64,000 nt of DNA, from contig NZ_PDJJ01000001.1 of NCBI RefSeq assembly GCF_002563715.1, positions 1,550,001 to 1,614,000 on the forward strand, written 5' to 3'. Positions 39,270 through 49,169 of this stretch are shown one piece after another. The notes under the pieces are model-generated. The model was not told where the DNA came from, ran no database searches, and worked only from the letters and a program-made list of their open reading frames with translations. The position numbers and the translations under genes are program-made. Origin of the DNA: Isoptericola jiangsuensis. Its GTDB lineage: Bacteria > Actinomycetota > Actinomycetes > Actinomycetales > Cellulomonadaceae. Numbering within the stretch: the stretch's first letter is position 1; every line of letters starts with the position of its first letter.

Positions 39270-39315
39270 ATGGGCACCCGATGAGTCCCCAGCGATGAGT
39301 ACTCGGTACTTTTAA
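39270..39315 (+). other. Three overlapping mini-ORFs in the infB leader
   Basis: Three start-to-stop mini-ORFs follow one another with 3-base overlaps of ATGA type: MGTR (39270-39284), MSPQR (39281-39298) and MSTRYF (39295-39315, ending TAA). Two direct repeats CGATGAGT (39279-39286, 39293-39300) underlie the second and third starts. The end of the region, AGTAC-TCG-GTACT-TTT, is unusually AT-rich for this genome. The nearest purine-rich sequence, AAGGAAG (39249-39255), is 14 bases before the first ATG. Translation is not proven. Confidence 0.4.
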
Positions 39316-39326
39316 CGACGGTCCTG

Positions 39327-39351
39327 CCTGTCTCGGTGGGGCCGAGACAGG
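39327..39351 (+). promoter_or_regulatory. Hairpin reaching the infB ribosome-binding site
   Basis: Ten-bp perfect stem CCTGTCTCGG/CCGAGACAGG (39327-39336 with 39342-39351), loop TGGGG. Its 3' arm contains the first three bases of the AGGAG Shine-Dalgarno (39349-39353), 4 bases before the GTG start, so it can limit ribosome access to infB. Confidence 0.55.
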
Positions 39352-39357
39352 AGAGAT

Positions 39358-42210
39358 GTGGCGAAGATCCGCGTCCACGAGCTGGCGAAGCAGCTCGGGG
39401 TGGAGAGCAAGACCCTGCTGGCCGAGCTGAAGGAGGCAGGCGAGTTCGTCCGTTCGGCGTCCTCGACCCTCGAGGCCCCGGTCGAGCGCATGATGCGTGA
39501 CCGCCTGCAGGCGGGCAGCGCGTCGTCCGACAAGCCGAAGCCGGCCGCGAAGCCCGCGCCGAAGGCGACCCCGGCACCCGCGAAGCCGCAGTCCGCGGCT
39601 CCGGCACCCGGGCCCCGCCCGGCCCCCGCGGCCGAGAAGCCGGCCGCCGAGAAGCCGGTGGCCAGGCCCGAGGCGGACAAGCCCGCCCCGGCACCCGCGC
39701 CCGCCGCCCCCGCGCAGCAGGCGCCGGCCCAGCCCGCGGCCCCGAAGCCGGGTGGTGCGCCCAAGCCGGCGTCCGCCCCGTCCTCGGCCGCGCCCCGGCC
39801 GGGCGCCAAGCCCGGCGGGCAGCGTCCCGGCGGCCGCGAGCCGCGTCCGGGCAACAACCCCTACGCGTCCCAGCAGGGCATGCAGCGTTCCCCGCGCCCG
39901 GGGAACAACCCCTACGCGTCCAACCAGGGCATGCCGCGCCAGCAGCGCGGCGAGGGTGGCGGCCAGGCGGCGTCCGAGCGTCCGGGCGGTCCCCGTCCCG
40001 GCGGTCCCCGTCCCGCGTCCGCGGCTCCCCGCCCCGGCGGGCCCCGCCCGAACCCCGGCATGATGCCGGGCCGCACGAGCATGCCCCGTCCGGGCGAGCG
40101 CCCGGCCCCGGGCGGCGCGCGCGGTGGCGGCGGTGGTCGTGGCGGTCGTCCCGGTGCGCCGGGCGGTCGTCCCGGTGGCGGCGGCGCTCCCGCCGGTGGC
40201 GGCGCGCGTCCCGGTGGCGGCGCCCCGGCCGGCGGCGGCGGTTTCCGCGGTCGCGGTGGTGCCGGTCGCGGCAGCACCCAGGGTGCGTTCGGTCGTGCGG
40301 GCGGTCGTCCCGTCCGCGGCCGCAAGTCGAAGCGGGCGAAGCGCCAGGAGTTCGAGCAGATGCAGGCGCCGTCGCTGGGTGGCGTGACCGTCCCCCGCGG
40401 CAGCGGTGACACCGTCATCCGCCTGCGTCACGGTTCGTCGCTCAACGACTTCGCCGACAAGATCGACGCCAACCCGGCGTCGCTCGTGACCGTCCTGTTC
40501 CACCTGGGCGAGATGGCCACGGCGACCCAGTCGCTCGACGAGGACACGTTCGCGGCCCTCGGCGCCGAGCTCGGCTACGTCATCGAGATGGTCTCGGCCG
40601 AGGAGGAGGACCGCGAGCTGCTCGGGTCCTTCGACATCGACCTGCAGGCCGAGGAGGCCGGCGAGTCCGACGAGGACCTCGTGGCCCGTCCGCCGGTCGT
40701 GACCGTCATGGGCCACGTCGACCACGGAAAGACGAAGCTCCTCGACGCCATCCGGTCCACCGACGTGGTGGCCGGCGAGGCCGGCGGCATCACGCAGCAC
40801 ATCGGTGCGTACCAGGTGCACGCCGAGCACGAGGGCGTCGACCGTGCCATCACGTTCATCGACACCCCGGGCCACGAGGCGTTCACCGCCATGCGTGCCC
40901 GTGGTGCCCAGGTCACGGACATCGCGATCCTCGTGGTGGCCGCGGACGACGGCGTGATGCCGCAGACCATCGAGGCGCTCAACCACGCGCAGGCGGCCGG
41001 CGTGCCGATCGTCGTCGCGGTGAACAAGGTGGACAAGGAGGGGGCCAACCCCGCCAAGATCCGCCAGCAGCTCACCGAGTACAACCTGGTGGCCGAGGAG
41101 TACGGCGGCGACACGATGTTCGTCGACGTCTCCGCGCTGCGCCGCAAGGGCATCAACGAGCTGCTCGAGGCGGTCCTGCTCACGGCGGACGCCGCCCTCG
41201 ACCTGCGGGCCAACGCGGACAAGGACGCGCGCGGTGTCGCCATCGAGGCGCACCTCGACAAGGGTCGCGGTTCCGTCGCGACCGTCCTGGTCCAGTCCGG
41301 CACGCTGCACGTCGGTGACGCGATCGTCGCCGGCACGGCCCACGGCCGTGTCCGCGCGATGCTCGACGAGCACGGCGAGACGCTGTCCGAGGCGGGCCCC
41401 GCCCGTCCGGTCCAGGTCCTCGGCCTGTCGTCGGTGCCGAGCGCCGGCGACAGCTTCCTGGTGGCGCCCGACGAGCGCACCGCCCGGCAGATCGCGGAGA
41501 AGCGCGAGGCCGCCGAGCGTGCCGCGCTCCTGGCCAAGCGCCGCAAGCGCATCAGCCTGGAGGACTTCACCAAGGCGCTGGAGCAGGGCAAGGTCGAGAC
41601 CCTCAACCTGGTCCTCAAGGGCGACGTGTCGGGTGCCGTCGAGGCGCTCGAGGACGCGCTGCTCAAGATCGACGTGGGCGACGAGGTCCAGCTGCGGGTC
41701 ATCCACCGCGGCGTGGGCTCCATCACCCAGAACGACGTCAACCTGGCCACGGTCGACAACGCCGTGATCCTCGGCTTCAACGTGAAGTTCGGTCCTCGTG
41801 TCGAGGACCTGGCGGACCGCGAGGGCGTCGACGTCAAGTTCTACTCGGTCATCTACCAGGCCATCGACGACATCGAGGCGGCCCTCAAGGGCATGCTCAA
41901 GCCGGAGTACGAGGAGGCGCAGCTCGGTACCGCCGAGATCCGCCAGGTCTTCCGTTCCTCGAAGTTCGGCAACATCGCCGGTTCGATCATCCGCTCGGGC
42001 ACGATCCGACGGAACTCGAAGGCGCGCGTGCTGCGCAACGGCAAGGTCGTCGGCGACAACCTCACGGTCGAGTCGCTGCGGCGCGAGAAGGACGACGTCA
42101 CCGAGGTCCGCGAGGGCTTCGAGTGCGGTATCGGTCTCGGGTCGTTCAACGACGTCACCGAGGGCGACATCATCGAGACCTTCGAGATGCGGGAGATCCC
42201 CCGCTCCTGA
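39358..42210 (+). CDS. infB: Translation initiation factor IF-2
   Basis: 950-residue GTPase that places initiator tRNA on the 30S subunit. The N-terminal IF2_N module ([20 protein letters not shown]) is followed by a ~280-residue Pro/Ala/Gly/Arg-rich linker (about 55-320) containing two copies of RPGNNPYAS 18 residues apart and long glycine runs. The G domain has GHVDHGKTK at 452-460, DTPGHEAF and NKVDK, then domains II-IV. GTG 39358 follows AGGAG; an out-of-frame ATG overlaps by two bases. The linker is longer than in many bacteria but normal for actinobacteria. Confidence 0.97.
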   Translation: MAKIRVHELAKQLGVESKTLLAELKEAGEFVRSASSTLEAPVERMMRDRLQAGSASSDKPKPAAKPAPKATPAPAKPQSAAPAPGPRPAPAAEKPAAEKPVARPEADKPAPAPAPAAPAQQAPAQPAAPKPGGAPKPASAPSSAAPRPGAKPGGQRPGGREPRPGNNPYASQQGMQRSPRPGNNPYASNQGMPRQQRGEGGGQAASERPGGPRPGGPRPASAAPRPGGPRPNPGMMPGRTSMPRPGERPAPGGARGGGGGRGGRPGAPGGRPGGGGAPAGGGARPGGGAPAGGGGFRGRGGAGRGSTQGAFGRAGGRPVRGRKSKRAKRQEFEQMQAPSLGGVTVPRGSGDTVIRLRHGSSLNDFADKIDANPASLVTVLFHLGEMATATQSLDEDTFAALGAELGYVIEMVSAEEEDRELLGSFDIDLQAEEAGESDEDLVARPPVVTVMGHVDHGKTKLLDAIRSTDVVAGEAGGITQHIGAYQVHAEHEGVDRAITFIDTPGHEAFTAMRARGAQVTDIAILVVAADDGVMPQTIEALNHAQAAGVPIVVAVNKVDKEGANPAKIRQQLTEYNLVAEEYGGDTMFVDVSALRRKGINELLEAVLLTADAALDLRANADKDARGVAIEAHLDKGRGSVATVLVQSGTLHVGDAIVAGTAHGRVRAMLDEHGETLSEAGPARPVQVLGLSSVPSAGDSFLVAPDERTARQIAEKREAAERAALLAKRRKRISLEDFTKALEQGKVETLNLVLKGDVSGAVEALEDALLKIDVGDEVQLRVIHRGVGSITQNDVNLATVDNAVILGFNVKFGPRVEDLADREGVDVKFYSVIYQAIDDIEAALKGMLKPEYEEAQLGTAEIRQVFRSSKFGNIAGSIIRSGTIRRNSKARVLRNGKVVGDNLTVESLRREKDDVTEVREGFECGIGLGSFNDVTEGDIIETFEMREIPRS

Positions 42211-42224
42211 GAAGGTCAGGGCGA

Positions 42225-42269
42225 CGACGGCGCCCGGCCCGGCCGCAGCGGTCGGGCCGGGCGCCGTCG
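42225..42269 (+). terminator. Strong hairpin between infB and rbfA
   Basis: Perfect 16-bp stem (42225-42240 with 42254-42269) around a 13-base loop that can form four more pairs. It starts 14 bases after infB and ends 21 before rbfA, so it probably reduces read-through into rbfA. Confidence 0.75.
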
Positions 42270-42290
42270 GCGTGAGCAGAAGGAGGAACG

Positions 42291-42725
42291 ATGAACGAGA
42301 ACCCGCGGGCACGCAAGCTCGCCGACCGCATCAAGGAGATCGTGGCGAGCATGCTCGACACGCGGATCAAGGACCCGCGTCTCGGCTTCGTCACGGTGAC
42401 CGACGTGCGGGTGACCGGCGACCTGCAGCAGGCGTCGGTCTTCTACACCGTGTACGGCAGCGACGAGGAGCGGGCGGGCACCGCCGCGGCGCTGGAGAGC
42501 GCCAAGGGGCTCATCCGCTCCGAGGTCGGCAAGCAGACGGGCATCCGCCTGACGCCCAGCATCGAGTTCCACCTGGACTCGGTGCCGGACACCGCCGCGC
42601 ACCTCGACGCCGCCCTGATCGAGGCCCGTCGCCGGGACGCCGAGCTCGCGTCGCTGCGCGAGGGCAAGCAGTTCGCCGGGGACGCCGACCCGTACCGGGT
42701 CGAGGCCGACGACGACGAGTCCTGA
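42291..42725 (+). CDS. rbfA: Ribosome-binding factor A
   Basis: 144-residue 30S maturation factor with a KH-like fold. Conserved segments are [28 protein letters not shown] and the C-terminal [20 protein letters not shown] 42291 follows AAGGAGGAACG. The last ~25 residues are an acidic tail. Confidence 0.96.
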   Translation: MNENPRARKLADRIKEIVASMLDTRIKDPRLGFVTVTDVRVTGDLQQASVFYTVYGSDEERAGTAAALESAKGLIRSEVGKQTGIRLTPSIEFHLDSVPDTAAHLDAALIEARRRDAELASLREGKQFAGDADPYRVEADDDES

Positions 42726-42734
42726 CCCCACGCC

Positions 42735-42794
42735 CCTCGGGCCCGGGACCCCTGCGCACGCCGACGGCGTCGCCCGGGGCCCGGGCCCGAGGGC
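42735..42794 (+). terminator. Long inverted repeat between rbfA and truB
   Basis: Fourteen-bp perfect arms CCCTCGGGCCCGGG (42735-42748) and complement (42781-42794) enclose 32 bases that include a smaller stem ACGCC/GGCGT, giving a branched structure immediately before the truB ribosome-binding site. Confidence 0.6.
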
Positions 42795-42813
42795 TTCGGA
42801 GAGGAGCGGCCCG

Positions 42814-43761
42814 ATGGCCGAGCAACACCGGGACCGCCGCCCGACGGCACCCGACGGTCTGCTGGTGGTGGACAAGCCCGCAGGCTGGACGAGCCACGAC
42901 GTCGTCGCGCGCTGCCGGCGCCTGGCCGGCACGCGCAAGGTCGGTCACGCCGGGACGCTGGACCCGATGGCCACGGGCGTCCTCGTCGTCGGCGTCGGCC
43001 GCGCGACGAAGCTGCTGACGTACGTGGTGGGCGCCGACAAGGCGTACGACGCCACGATCCGGCTGGGCGTGAGCACGACCACGGACGACGCCGAGGGCGA
43101 GGTCGTGGTCGCGGCGGGCACCGGCCCGGGTGTCGCGCGCGACGCGCTGGACCGTGAGGTCGCGCGGCTCACCGGCGACATCCGGCAGGTGCCCACGACG
43201 GTCAGCGCCATCAAGGTCGACGGGAAGCGTGCGTACGCCCGCGCCCGGGCCGGCGAGGAGGTCGAGCTGGCCGCCCGTCCGGTGACCGTGAGCCGGTTCG
43301 ACGTGCTCGACGTCCGCACGGCGGTCGCCGACGGTCTGGACGTCGTCGACGTCGACGTGCACGTGGTCGTGTCGTCCGGCACGTACGTGCGGGCGCTGGC
43401 CCGCGACCTCGGGGCCGCGCTCGGCGTCGGGGGGCACCTGACGGCGCTGCGCCGGACGCGGGTGGGAGGCTTCGACCTCGCGCAGGCGCGCACGCTGGAG
43501 GAGCTCGCGGAGCAGGCGGACGCCGACGGCACGCTGGCGACCCTGCCCCTCGCCGACGCGGCCCGTGCCACCTTCCCCGTGCGGGAGCTCACGGAGCCGG
43601 AGGCCCGGGCGCTGGGCTACGGCCAGTGGGTGCCGGTGACGGGAACCGCGGGGACGGTCGCGGCGTTCGGGCCGGACGGTGCGCTCGTGGCCCTCCTGGA
43701 GGACACGGTGCGGCGGGGCGAGCCGCTGGCGCGACCGGTCCTGGTGCTGGCACCGGCCTGA
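42814..43761 (+). CDS. truB: tRNA pseudouridine(55) synthase TruB
   Basis: 315-residue enzyme making the universal pseudouridine 55 of tRNA. Catalytic aspartate D50 is in GHAGTLDPMATGVL; TVSAIKVDGKRAY and SSGTYVRALARDLG are further motifs; a C-terminal PUA-like region covers about 235-315. ATG 42814 follows GGAGAGGAGCGG. It is followed by ribF after a repeat-bearing gap. Confidence 0.96.
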   Translation: MAEQHRDRRPTAPDGLLVVDKPAGWTSHDVVARCRRLAGTRKVGHAGTLDPMATGVLVVGVGRATKLLTYVVGADKAYDATIRLGVSTTTDDAEGEVVVAAGTGPGVARDALDREVARLTGDIRQVPTTVSAIKVDGKRAYARARAGEEVELAARPVTVSRFDVLDVRTAVADGLDVVDVDVHVVVSSGTYVRALARDLGAALGVGGHLTALRRTRVGGFDLAQARTLEELAEQADADGTLATLPLADAARATFPVRELTEPEARALGYGQWVPVTGTAGTVAAFGPDGALVALLEDTVRRGEPLARPVLVLAPA

Positions 43762-43767
43762 CGACCC

Positions 43768-43816
43768 GGACCGGCGTCGGACCGGCGTCGGACCGGCGTC
43801 GGACCGGCGTCGGACG
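43768..43816 (+). repeat. Four tandem 11-bp repeats upstream of ribF
   Basis: GGACCGGCGTC occurs four times in perfect tandem (43768-43778, 43779-43789, 43790-43800, 43801-43811), followed by a 5-base partial copy. The array begins 6 bases after the truB stop and ends at the expected -35 position of the ribF promoter. Confidence 0.95.
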
Positions 43817-43833
43817 CAGCCCCGACCCGGGGC

Positions 43834-43839
43834 TATCCT
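43834..43839 (+). promoter_or_regulatory. -10 element for ribF
   Basis: TATCCT lies 17-18 bases after the end of the tandem repeats and about 50 before the ribF start. A small hairpin (43818-43824 with 43828-43834) touches its first base. Confidence 0.5.
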
Positions 43840-43889
43840 GGACGGTCGGCGCCGGACGTGGCGTCCCCCGAGCGGAGGAGCACGAACCG

Positions 43890-44876
43890 GTGCAGGTGTT
43901 CACGGACATCGACGAGGTCCCCGACGGCTTCGGCCCGTCCGTCGTCACGATCGGCAACTTCGACGGCGTGCACCGCGGTCACCAGGCCGTGCTCGGCCGC
44001 CTCGTGCGGCTCGCGCGCGCCGACGACCGCGCGGCCGTCGCGGTGACGTTCGACCCGCACCCGGCCACCGTGCACCGCCCGCAGAGCGCGCCGGAGCTCC
44101 TCACGGGCCTCGCGGACAGGCTCGAGCTCATGGCGGGCACGGGCCTGGACGCCGTCCTCGTGGTGCCCTACTCGCTGGCGTTCGCCGCGCAGACCCCCGA
44201 GGAGTTCGTCACCCGCTACCTCACGGGGGCGCTGGGGGCCCGCAGCGTCGTGGTGGGCCACGACGTGCGGTTCGGCAGGGACAACGGCGGCGACCTCGCC
44301 GCCATGGTCGACCTCGGCGGGGTGCACGGCTTCGAGGTCGTCGCGATCGACGACGTGGGGGAGTGCCTGCCCGCGGCGGACGGTGCGGGGCAGCGCTGGT
44401 CGAGCTCGGCGGCGCGTGCGCTGCTCGCCGAGGGCGACGTGGCGCAGGCCGCGGACGTGCTGGGCCGGCGGCACCGGGTGCGGGGCACCGTGGTCCACGG
44501 GGACGCGCGCGGGCGCGAGCTCGGGTTCCCGACGGCGAACCTGGGTGCGATCGCGGGCATGGTCCCCGCCGACGGGGTGTACGCGGGGTGGCTGGTTCGT
44601 CCGCAGCTGCGGGCCGTCGACGGCGCGCACCCCGACGTGCGGCTGCCGGCGGCGATCTCGATCGGCACGAACCCGACGTTCGACGGGGTGGAGCGGCGCG
44701 TCGAGGCGTACGTCCTGGACCGCAGCGACCTCGACCTGTACGACGAGGAGGTCGTGCTGGAACTCGTGGAGCACCTGCGCCCGACCCTGCGGTTCGACGG
44801 CGTGGAGCCCCTGGTGACGCAGATGCACGCGGACGTGGCCCGGGCGCGGGAGATCCTGGCGGGCGACCCGGCCTGA
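43890..44876 (+). CDS. ribF: Bifunctional riboflavin kinase / FAD synthetase
   Basis: 328-residue enzyme making FMN and FAD. The N-terminal FMN adenylyltransferase half has GNFDGVHRGH at residues 22-31 and the ISSTxxR-like SSSAARALL region; the C-terminal riboflavin kinase half has GRELGFPTANLG and the SIGTNPTF motif. GTG 43890 follows GGAGGA by 10 bases; longer frames start inside truB. It ends the truB-ribF pair before rpsO. Confidence 0.96.
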   Translation: MQVFTDIDEVPDGFGPSVVTIGNFDGVHRGHQAVLGRLVRLARADDRAAVAVTFDPHPATVHRPQSAPELLTGLADRLELMAGTGLDAVLVVPYSLAFAAQTPEEFVTRYLTGALGARSVVVGHDVRFGRDNGGDLAAMVDLGGVHGFEVVAIDDVGECLPAADGAGQRWSSSAARALLAEGDVAQAADVLGRRHRVRGTVVHGDARGRELGFPTANLGAIAGMVPADGVYAGWLVRPQLRAVDGAHPDVRLPAAISIGTNPTFDGVERRVEAYVLDRSDLDLYDEEVVLELVEHLRPTLRFDGVEPLVTQMHADVARAREILAGDPA

Positions 44877-44970
44877 CGGGACCGGGACACCGGGAGCGCG
44901 GCGACCCGCCCCGGGCTCGACGGGGAGCGCGCGGACCGCGCCGTCCGCACGGGTGTGGCGTGGACCACGA

Positions 44971-45003
44971 CGTGCCGCCCACCGGTTCCCGGCGGGCGGC
45001 ACG
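44971..45003 (+). terminator. Hairpin between ribF and rpsO
   Basis: Perfect 10-bp stem CGTGCCGCCC/GGGCGGCACG (44971-44980 with 44994-45003), loop of 13 bases, ending 5 bases before the rpsO -10. Confidence 0.6.
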
Positions 45004-45004
45004 C

Positions 45005-45013
45005 TGGTACGAT
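45005..45013 (+). promoter_or_regulatory. Extended -10 promoter of rpsO
   Basis: TGG followed by TACGAT (45008-45013) resembles an extended -10. Transcription would start near 45020, giving a leader of about 80 bases before rpsO. Confidence 0.55.
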
Positions 45014-45099
45014 GGTCGATGCCGTAGAACGGCCGCGGATCCAGAGCGCCCGGTGAGATCGGTCCCGGAGCACCGCGCAACGACACCGAAGGAGAGCAC

Positions 45100-45369
45100 A
45101 TGCCGCTCGACTCTGCCACCAAGCAGGCCATCATGACCGAGTACGCGACCCACGAGGGTGACACCGGCTCGCCGGAGGTTCAGGTCGCGATGCTGACGCA
45201 GCGCATCAAGGACCTCACCGAGCACCTCAAGGAGCACAAGCACGACCACCACTCGCGTCGTGGCCTGCTCCTGCTGGTCGGCCAGCGCCGCCGCCTGCTC
45301 GGCTACCTGCAGAAGGTCGACATCGCGCGCTACCGGACGCTCATCGAGCGCCTCGGCCTGCGCCGCTGA
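45100..45369 (+). CDS. rpsO: 30S ribosomal protein S15
   Basis: 89 residues, the standard S15 length, with [19 protein letters not shown] and the rRNA-binding [24 protein letters not shown] follows GAAGGAGAGCAC. A 13-bp terminator separates it from pnp, the usual partner. Confidence 0.97.
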   Translation: MPLDSATKQAIMTEYATHEGDTGSPEVQVAMLTQRIKDLTEHLKEHKHDHHSRRGLLLLVGQRRRLLGYLQKVDIARYRTLIERLGLRR

Positions 45370-45379
45370 CACCACCGCC

Positions 45380-45410
45380 CAGCCCGGGCCCTCTCGCAGG
45401 GCCCGGGCTG
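45380..45410 (+). terminator. Terminator after rpsO
   Basis: Perfect 13-bp stem (45380-45392 with 45398-45410), loop CTCGC, with outer CACCA/TGGTG arms that can extend it. Confidence 0.78.
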
Positions 45411-45578
45411 GTCTGGTGTGATGTCCTGGTACCACCAACACCGCGCCACCGGGCCGTCGTCCGGTCCTCGGTAGTGGCCTCCCGATCCGTCCGGCTCGCG
45501 CCGGTGCGCGGCTCCGGGGGCCTCGATCGAAGACCGTCGCTCGGACGGGCGGCGCCTTCGAGAACAAGGAGGGCACCC

Positions 45579-47819
45579 GTGGAGGGACCCGAGATCCAGT
45601 TCGCCGAGGCCGTCATCGACAACGGCCGCTTCGGCACCCGCACCGTCCGCTTCGAGACGGGCCGCCTGGCCCGCCAGGCCGCCGGCTCCGTCGCCGCGTA
45701 CCTGGACGGCGAGACGATGCTCCTGTCGGCCACGACGGCCGGCAAGCACCCCAAGGACCAGTTCGACTTCTTCCCGCTGACGGTGGACGTCGAGGAGCGG
45801 ATGTACGCCGCGGGCCGCATCCCCGGCTCGTTCTTCCGCCGCGAGGGCCGCCCCTCGACCGAGGCGATCCTGGCCTGCCGCCTCATCGACCGCCCGCTGC
45901 GCCCCCTGTTCGTCAAGGGCCTGCGCAACGAGGTCCAGGTCGTCATCTCCGTCCTGGCGATCCACCCGGACGACGCCTACGACGTCCTGGCGATCAACGC
46001 CGCCTCGGCGTCCACGCAGATCTCCGGCCTGCCGTTCTCCGGCCCGGTCGCGGGTGTCCGCGTGGCCCTCATCGACGACCAGTGGGTCGCGTTCCCGAAG
46101 CACTCGGACCTCGAGCGCGCCGTGTTCAACATGGTCGTCGCGGGGCGCGTGGTGACGGGCGCCGACGGCAGCTCCGACGTGGCTATCGCGATGATCGAGG
46201 CCGAGGCCACGGACGACGCCTGGAACCTCATCAAGTCCGAGGGCGCGACCGCGCCCACGGAGGAGATCGTGGCGCAGGGCATCGAGGCCTCCAAGCCGTT
46301 CCTCAAGGCGCTGTGCGACGCGCAGGCGTCGCTCGCGGCCCAGGCGGCGAAGGACGTCAAGGAGTACCCGGTCTTCCTGGACTACCAGGCCGACGCGTTC
46401 GAGGCCGTCGAGGCCGAGGTCACCGCCGCGCTGCGCGACGCGCTCGCGATCGCGGACAAGCAGGACCGTGAGAACCGCCTGGACGAGATCAAGGCCGAGC
46501 TCGTCTCCACGCTCGCCGACCGGTTCGAGGGTCGCGAGAAGGAGCTGTCGGCCGCGTACCGCGCGCTGCAGAAGAAGCTCATCCGTCAGCGCGTCCTCAC
46601 CGACGGCGTCCGCATCGACGGTCGTGGGCTCGCGGACATCCGCACCCTGTCGGCCGAGGTCGAGGTGCTGCCCCGCGTGCACGGCTCGGCGCTGTTCGAG
46701 CGCGGCGAGACCCAGATCATGGGTGTCACCACGCTGAACATGCTCCGCATGGAGCAGCAGATCGACTCGCTCGGGCCGGTCACGCGCAAGCGCTACATGC
46801 ACAACTACAACTTCCCGCCGTACTCGACCGGTGAGACCGGTCGCGTCGGTTCGCCGAAGCGTCGCGAGATCGGTCACGGCGCGCTCGCCGAGCGTGCCCT
46901 GGTGCCGGTCCTGCCGTCGCGCGAGGAGTTCCCGTACGCGATCCGTCAGGTGTCCGAGGCGCTCGGCTCCAACGGCTCGACGTCGATGGGTTCGGTCTGC
47001 GCCTCGACGCTGTCGCTGCTCAACGCCGGTGTGCCGCTGCGCGCGCCGGTCGCGGGCATCGCGATGGGCCTCATCTCCGACACGGTCGACGGTGAGACCC
47101 GCTACGCGGCCCTCACCGACATCCTCGGTGCCGAGGACGCCTTCGGCGACATGGACTTCAAGGTCGCCGGCACGAGCGAGTTCGTCACGGCGATCCAGCT
47201 CGACACCAAGCTGGACGGCATCCCGGCGTCGGTGCTGGCCGCGGCCCTCACCCAGGCCCGCGACGCCCGCCTGACCATCCTCGAGGTCATCGCCGAGGCG
47301 ATCGACGTCCCGGACGAGATGTCCCCGAACGCCCCGCGCGTCATCACGGTGAAGGTGCCGGTCGACAAGATCGGCGAGGTCATCGGGCCCAAGGGCAAGA
47401 TGATCAACCAGATCCAGGAGGAGACGGGCGCGGACATCTCCATCGAGGACGACGGCACCGTCTACATCGGTGCCACCGACGGCCCGTCGGCCGAGGCCGC
47501 GCGCGCCGCGATCAACGCGATCGCGAACCCGCACGTCCCGGAGGTCGGCGAGCGCTTCGTCGGCACCGTCGTCAAGACGACGTCGTTCGGCGCGTTCATC
47601 TCGCTGTCCCCGGGCAAGGACGGTCTGCTGCACATCAGCCAGATCCGCAAGCTCGTGGGCGGCAAGCGCGTCGAGAACGTCGACGACGTGCTGTCCATCG
47701 GCCAGAAGGTCCAGGTCGAGATCGGTGAGATCGACCCGCGCGGCAAGCTCTCGCTGGTCGCGGTGACCGAGGACGAGGCGACCTCCGACGACGCTGCCGA
47801 GCAGCCCGCCGAGGCCTGA
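45579..47819 (+). CDS. pnp: Polyribonucleotide nucleotidyltransferase (PNPase)
   Basis: 746-residue 3'-to-5' phosphorolytic exoribonuclease; in actinobacteria it may also act in (p)ppGpp metabolism. Two RNase PH domains (about 15-150 and 345-560) flank a helical linker; the catalytic core carries [15 protein letters not shown] and [17 protein letters not shown] domain ([13 protein letters not shown], near 600) and an S1 domain (from about 655, [10 protein letters not shown]) follow. GTG 45579 follows AAGGAGGGCACCC. Longer frames lie in the 209-base gap after rpsO and are not conserved-looking. Confidence 0.97.
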   Translation: MEGPEIQFAEAVIDNGRFGTRTVRFETGRLARQAAGSVAAYLDGETMLLSATTAGKHPKDQFDFFPLTVDVEERMYAAGRIPGSFFRREGRPSTEAILACRLIDRPLRPLFVKGLRNEVQVVISVLAIHPDDAYDVLAINAASASTQISGLPFSGPVAGVRVALIDDQWVAFPKHSDLERAVFNMVVAGRVVTGADGSSDVAIAMIEAEATDDAWNLIKSEGATAPTEEIVAQGIEASKPFLKALCDAQASLAAQAAKDVKEYPVFLDYQADAFEAVEAEVTAALRDALAIADKQDRENRLDEIKAELVSTLADRFEGREKELSAAYRALQKKLIRQRVLTDGVRIDGRGLADIRTLSAEVEVLPRVHGSALFERGETQIMGVTTLNMLRMEQQIDSLGPVTRKRYMHNYNFPPYSTGETGRVGSPKRREIGHGALAERALVPVLPSREEFPYAIRQVSEALGSNGSTSMGSVCASTLSLLNAGVPLRAPVAGIAMGLISDTVDGETRYAALTDILGAEDAFGDMDFKVAGTSEFVTAIQLDTKLDGIPASVLAAALTQARDARLTILEVIAEAIDVPDEMSPNAPRVITVKVPVDKIGEVIGPKGKMINQIQEETGADISIEDDGTVYIGATDGPSAEAARAAINAIANPHVPEVGERFVGTVVKTTSFGAFISLSPGKDGLLHISQIRKLVGGKRVENVDDVLSIGQKVQVEIGEIDPRGKLSLVAVTEDEATSDDAAEQPAEA

Positions 47820-47828
47820 TCGACACTC

Positions 47829-49169
47829 ATGAGCCAGCACCTCCCGCTCGTCGGAGCGGGCCAGCCGGGTGCCGAGCTGACCGCCGGGCAGGACGGCGCG
47901 ACGATCCGTCGCACCGTCCTGCCCGGCGGTGTCCGTGTGCTCACCGAGGAGATGCCGGGCCTGCGCTCGGCGACGGTGGGTGCGTGGGTCGGCGTCGGTT
48001 CCCGTGACGAGACAGACGGCCACCACGGCTCCACCCACTTCCTGGAGCACCTGCTCTTCAAGGGCACGCACCGGCGCAGCGCCCTCGACATCGCCGAGGC
48101 GTTCGACGCCGTCGGCGGCGAGGCCAACGCCGCCACGGGCAAGGAGCACACCTGCTACTACGCCCGGGTGCTCGACGACGACCTGCCGATGGCGGTCGAC
48201 GTCATCACCGACATGGTCACCTCCGCGCGCCTGGACGCCGACGAGCTGGAGACCGAGCGCGGGGTGATCCTCGAGGAGCTCGCCATGACGGAGGACGACC
48301 CGGCCGAGGTCGTCCACGAGCGGTTCGCCGAGGTGGTGCTCGGGTCGCACGCGCTGGGCCGTCCCATCGGCGGCACGGCCGACACGATCCGTGCGGTGCC
48401 CCGCGAGGCCGTGTGGGACCACTACACCTGGCACTACCGCCCGGAGACTCTGGTGGTCGCCGCGGCGGGCGGCGTCGACCACGACCGTCTGGTCGCGCAG
48501 GTCGGCGAGGCGCTGGTCGCCGGCGGCTGGGACCTGGACGTCGCGGGCGTGCCCCGCGCGCGTCGCGGCTCGGCCCCGGAGACGGCGGGCGTGCCCATGC
48601 AGGGCGTCGAGCTGACCGTGCACCGCCAGGTCGAGCAGGCGAACGTCGTCGTGGGCTCCACGGGGCTGTCGGCGACGGACGAGCGGCGCTTCGCGCTGAC
48701 CGTCCTCAGCGCGGTGCTCGGCGGCGGCATGTCGTCGCGCCTGTTCCAGGAGATCCGCGAGAAGCGGGGCCTGGCGTACTCGACGTACTCGTTCGCGCAG
48801 GGTCACGGCGGTCTCGGGCTGTTCGGGCTGTACGCGGGCTGCGCGCCGGGCAAGGTCGACGAGGTCACCACGATGATGGTCGACGAGCTCGAGCGCATGG
48901 CGGACTCCGGCATCACGGCCGCGGAGCTCGAGCGGTCCGTCGGCCAGCTGTCGGGCGGCCTGGTGCTGGGCCTGGAGGACTCCGGCTCCCGCATGAGCCG
49001 GCTCGGCAAGTCCGAGCTGGTGCACGGCGAGCTCATGACCGTGGCTGAGTCCCTCGACCGCATCCGCGCCGTCACCGCCGAGGACGTGCGCGAGCTGGCC
49101 GCCGACCTCGCGTCGCGGCCGCGCAGCATCGTCAAGGTCGGTCCGTTCGAGTCCCGGGGAGAGCAGTGA
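47829..49169 (+). CDS. M16-family zinc metallopeptidase
   Basis: 446-residue pitrilysin-family protein resembling processing-peptidase beta subunits. The inverted zinc motif HFLEH gives H70, E73 and H74, with the distal glutamate in ETERGVILEEL (about 141-151). The second M16 half carries LREKRGLAYS-like sequence (IREKRGLAYSTYS). ATG 47829 is 9 bases after the pnp stop. The pnp-M16-dapB order is widely conserved in Gram-positives. Substrate is unknown. Confidence 0.93.
   Translation: MSQHLPLVGAGQPGAELTAGQDGATIRRTVLPGGVRVLTEEMPGLRSATVGAWVGVGSRDETDGHHGSTHFLEHLLFKGTHRRSALDIAEAFDAVGGEANAATGKEHTCYYARVLDDDLPMAVDVITDMVTSARLDADELETERGVILEELAMTEDDPAEVVHERFAEVVLGSHALGRPIGGTADTIRAVPREAVWDHYTWHYRPETLVVAAAGGVDHDRLVAQVGEALVAGGWDLDVAGVPRARRGSAPETAGVPMQGVELTVHRQVEQANVVVGSTGLSATDERRFALTVLSAVLGGGMSSRLFQEIREKRGLAYSTYSFAQGHGGLGLFGLYAGCAPGKVDEVTTMMVDELERMADSGITAAELERSVGQLSGGLVLGLEDSGSRMSRLGKSELVHGELMTVAESLDRIRAVTAEDVRELAADLASRPRSIVKVGPFESRGEQ

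Noticed and set aside
39500-40330. Repetitive GC-rich DNA in infB considered as a repeat element
   Set aside because: It is the in-frame Pro/Ala/Gly/Arg linker of IF-2, common in actinobacteria.
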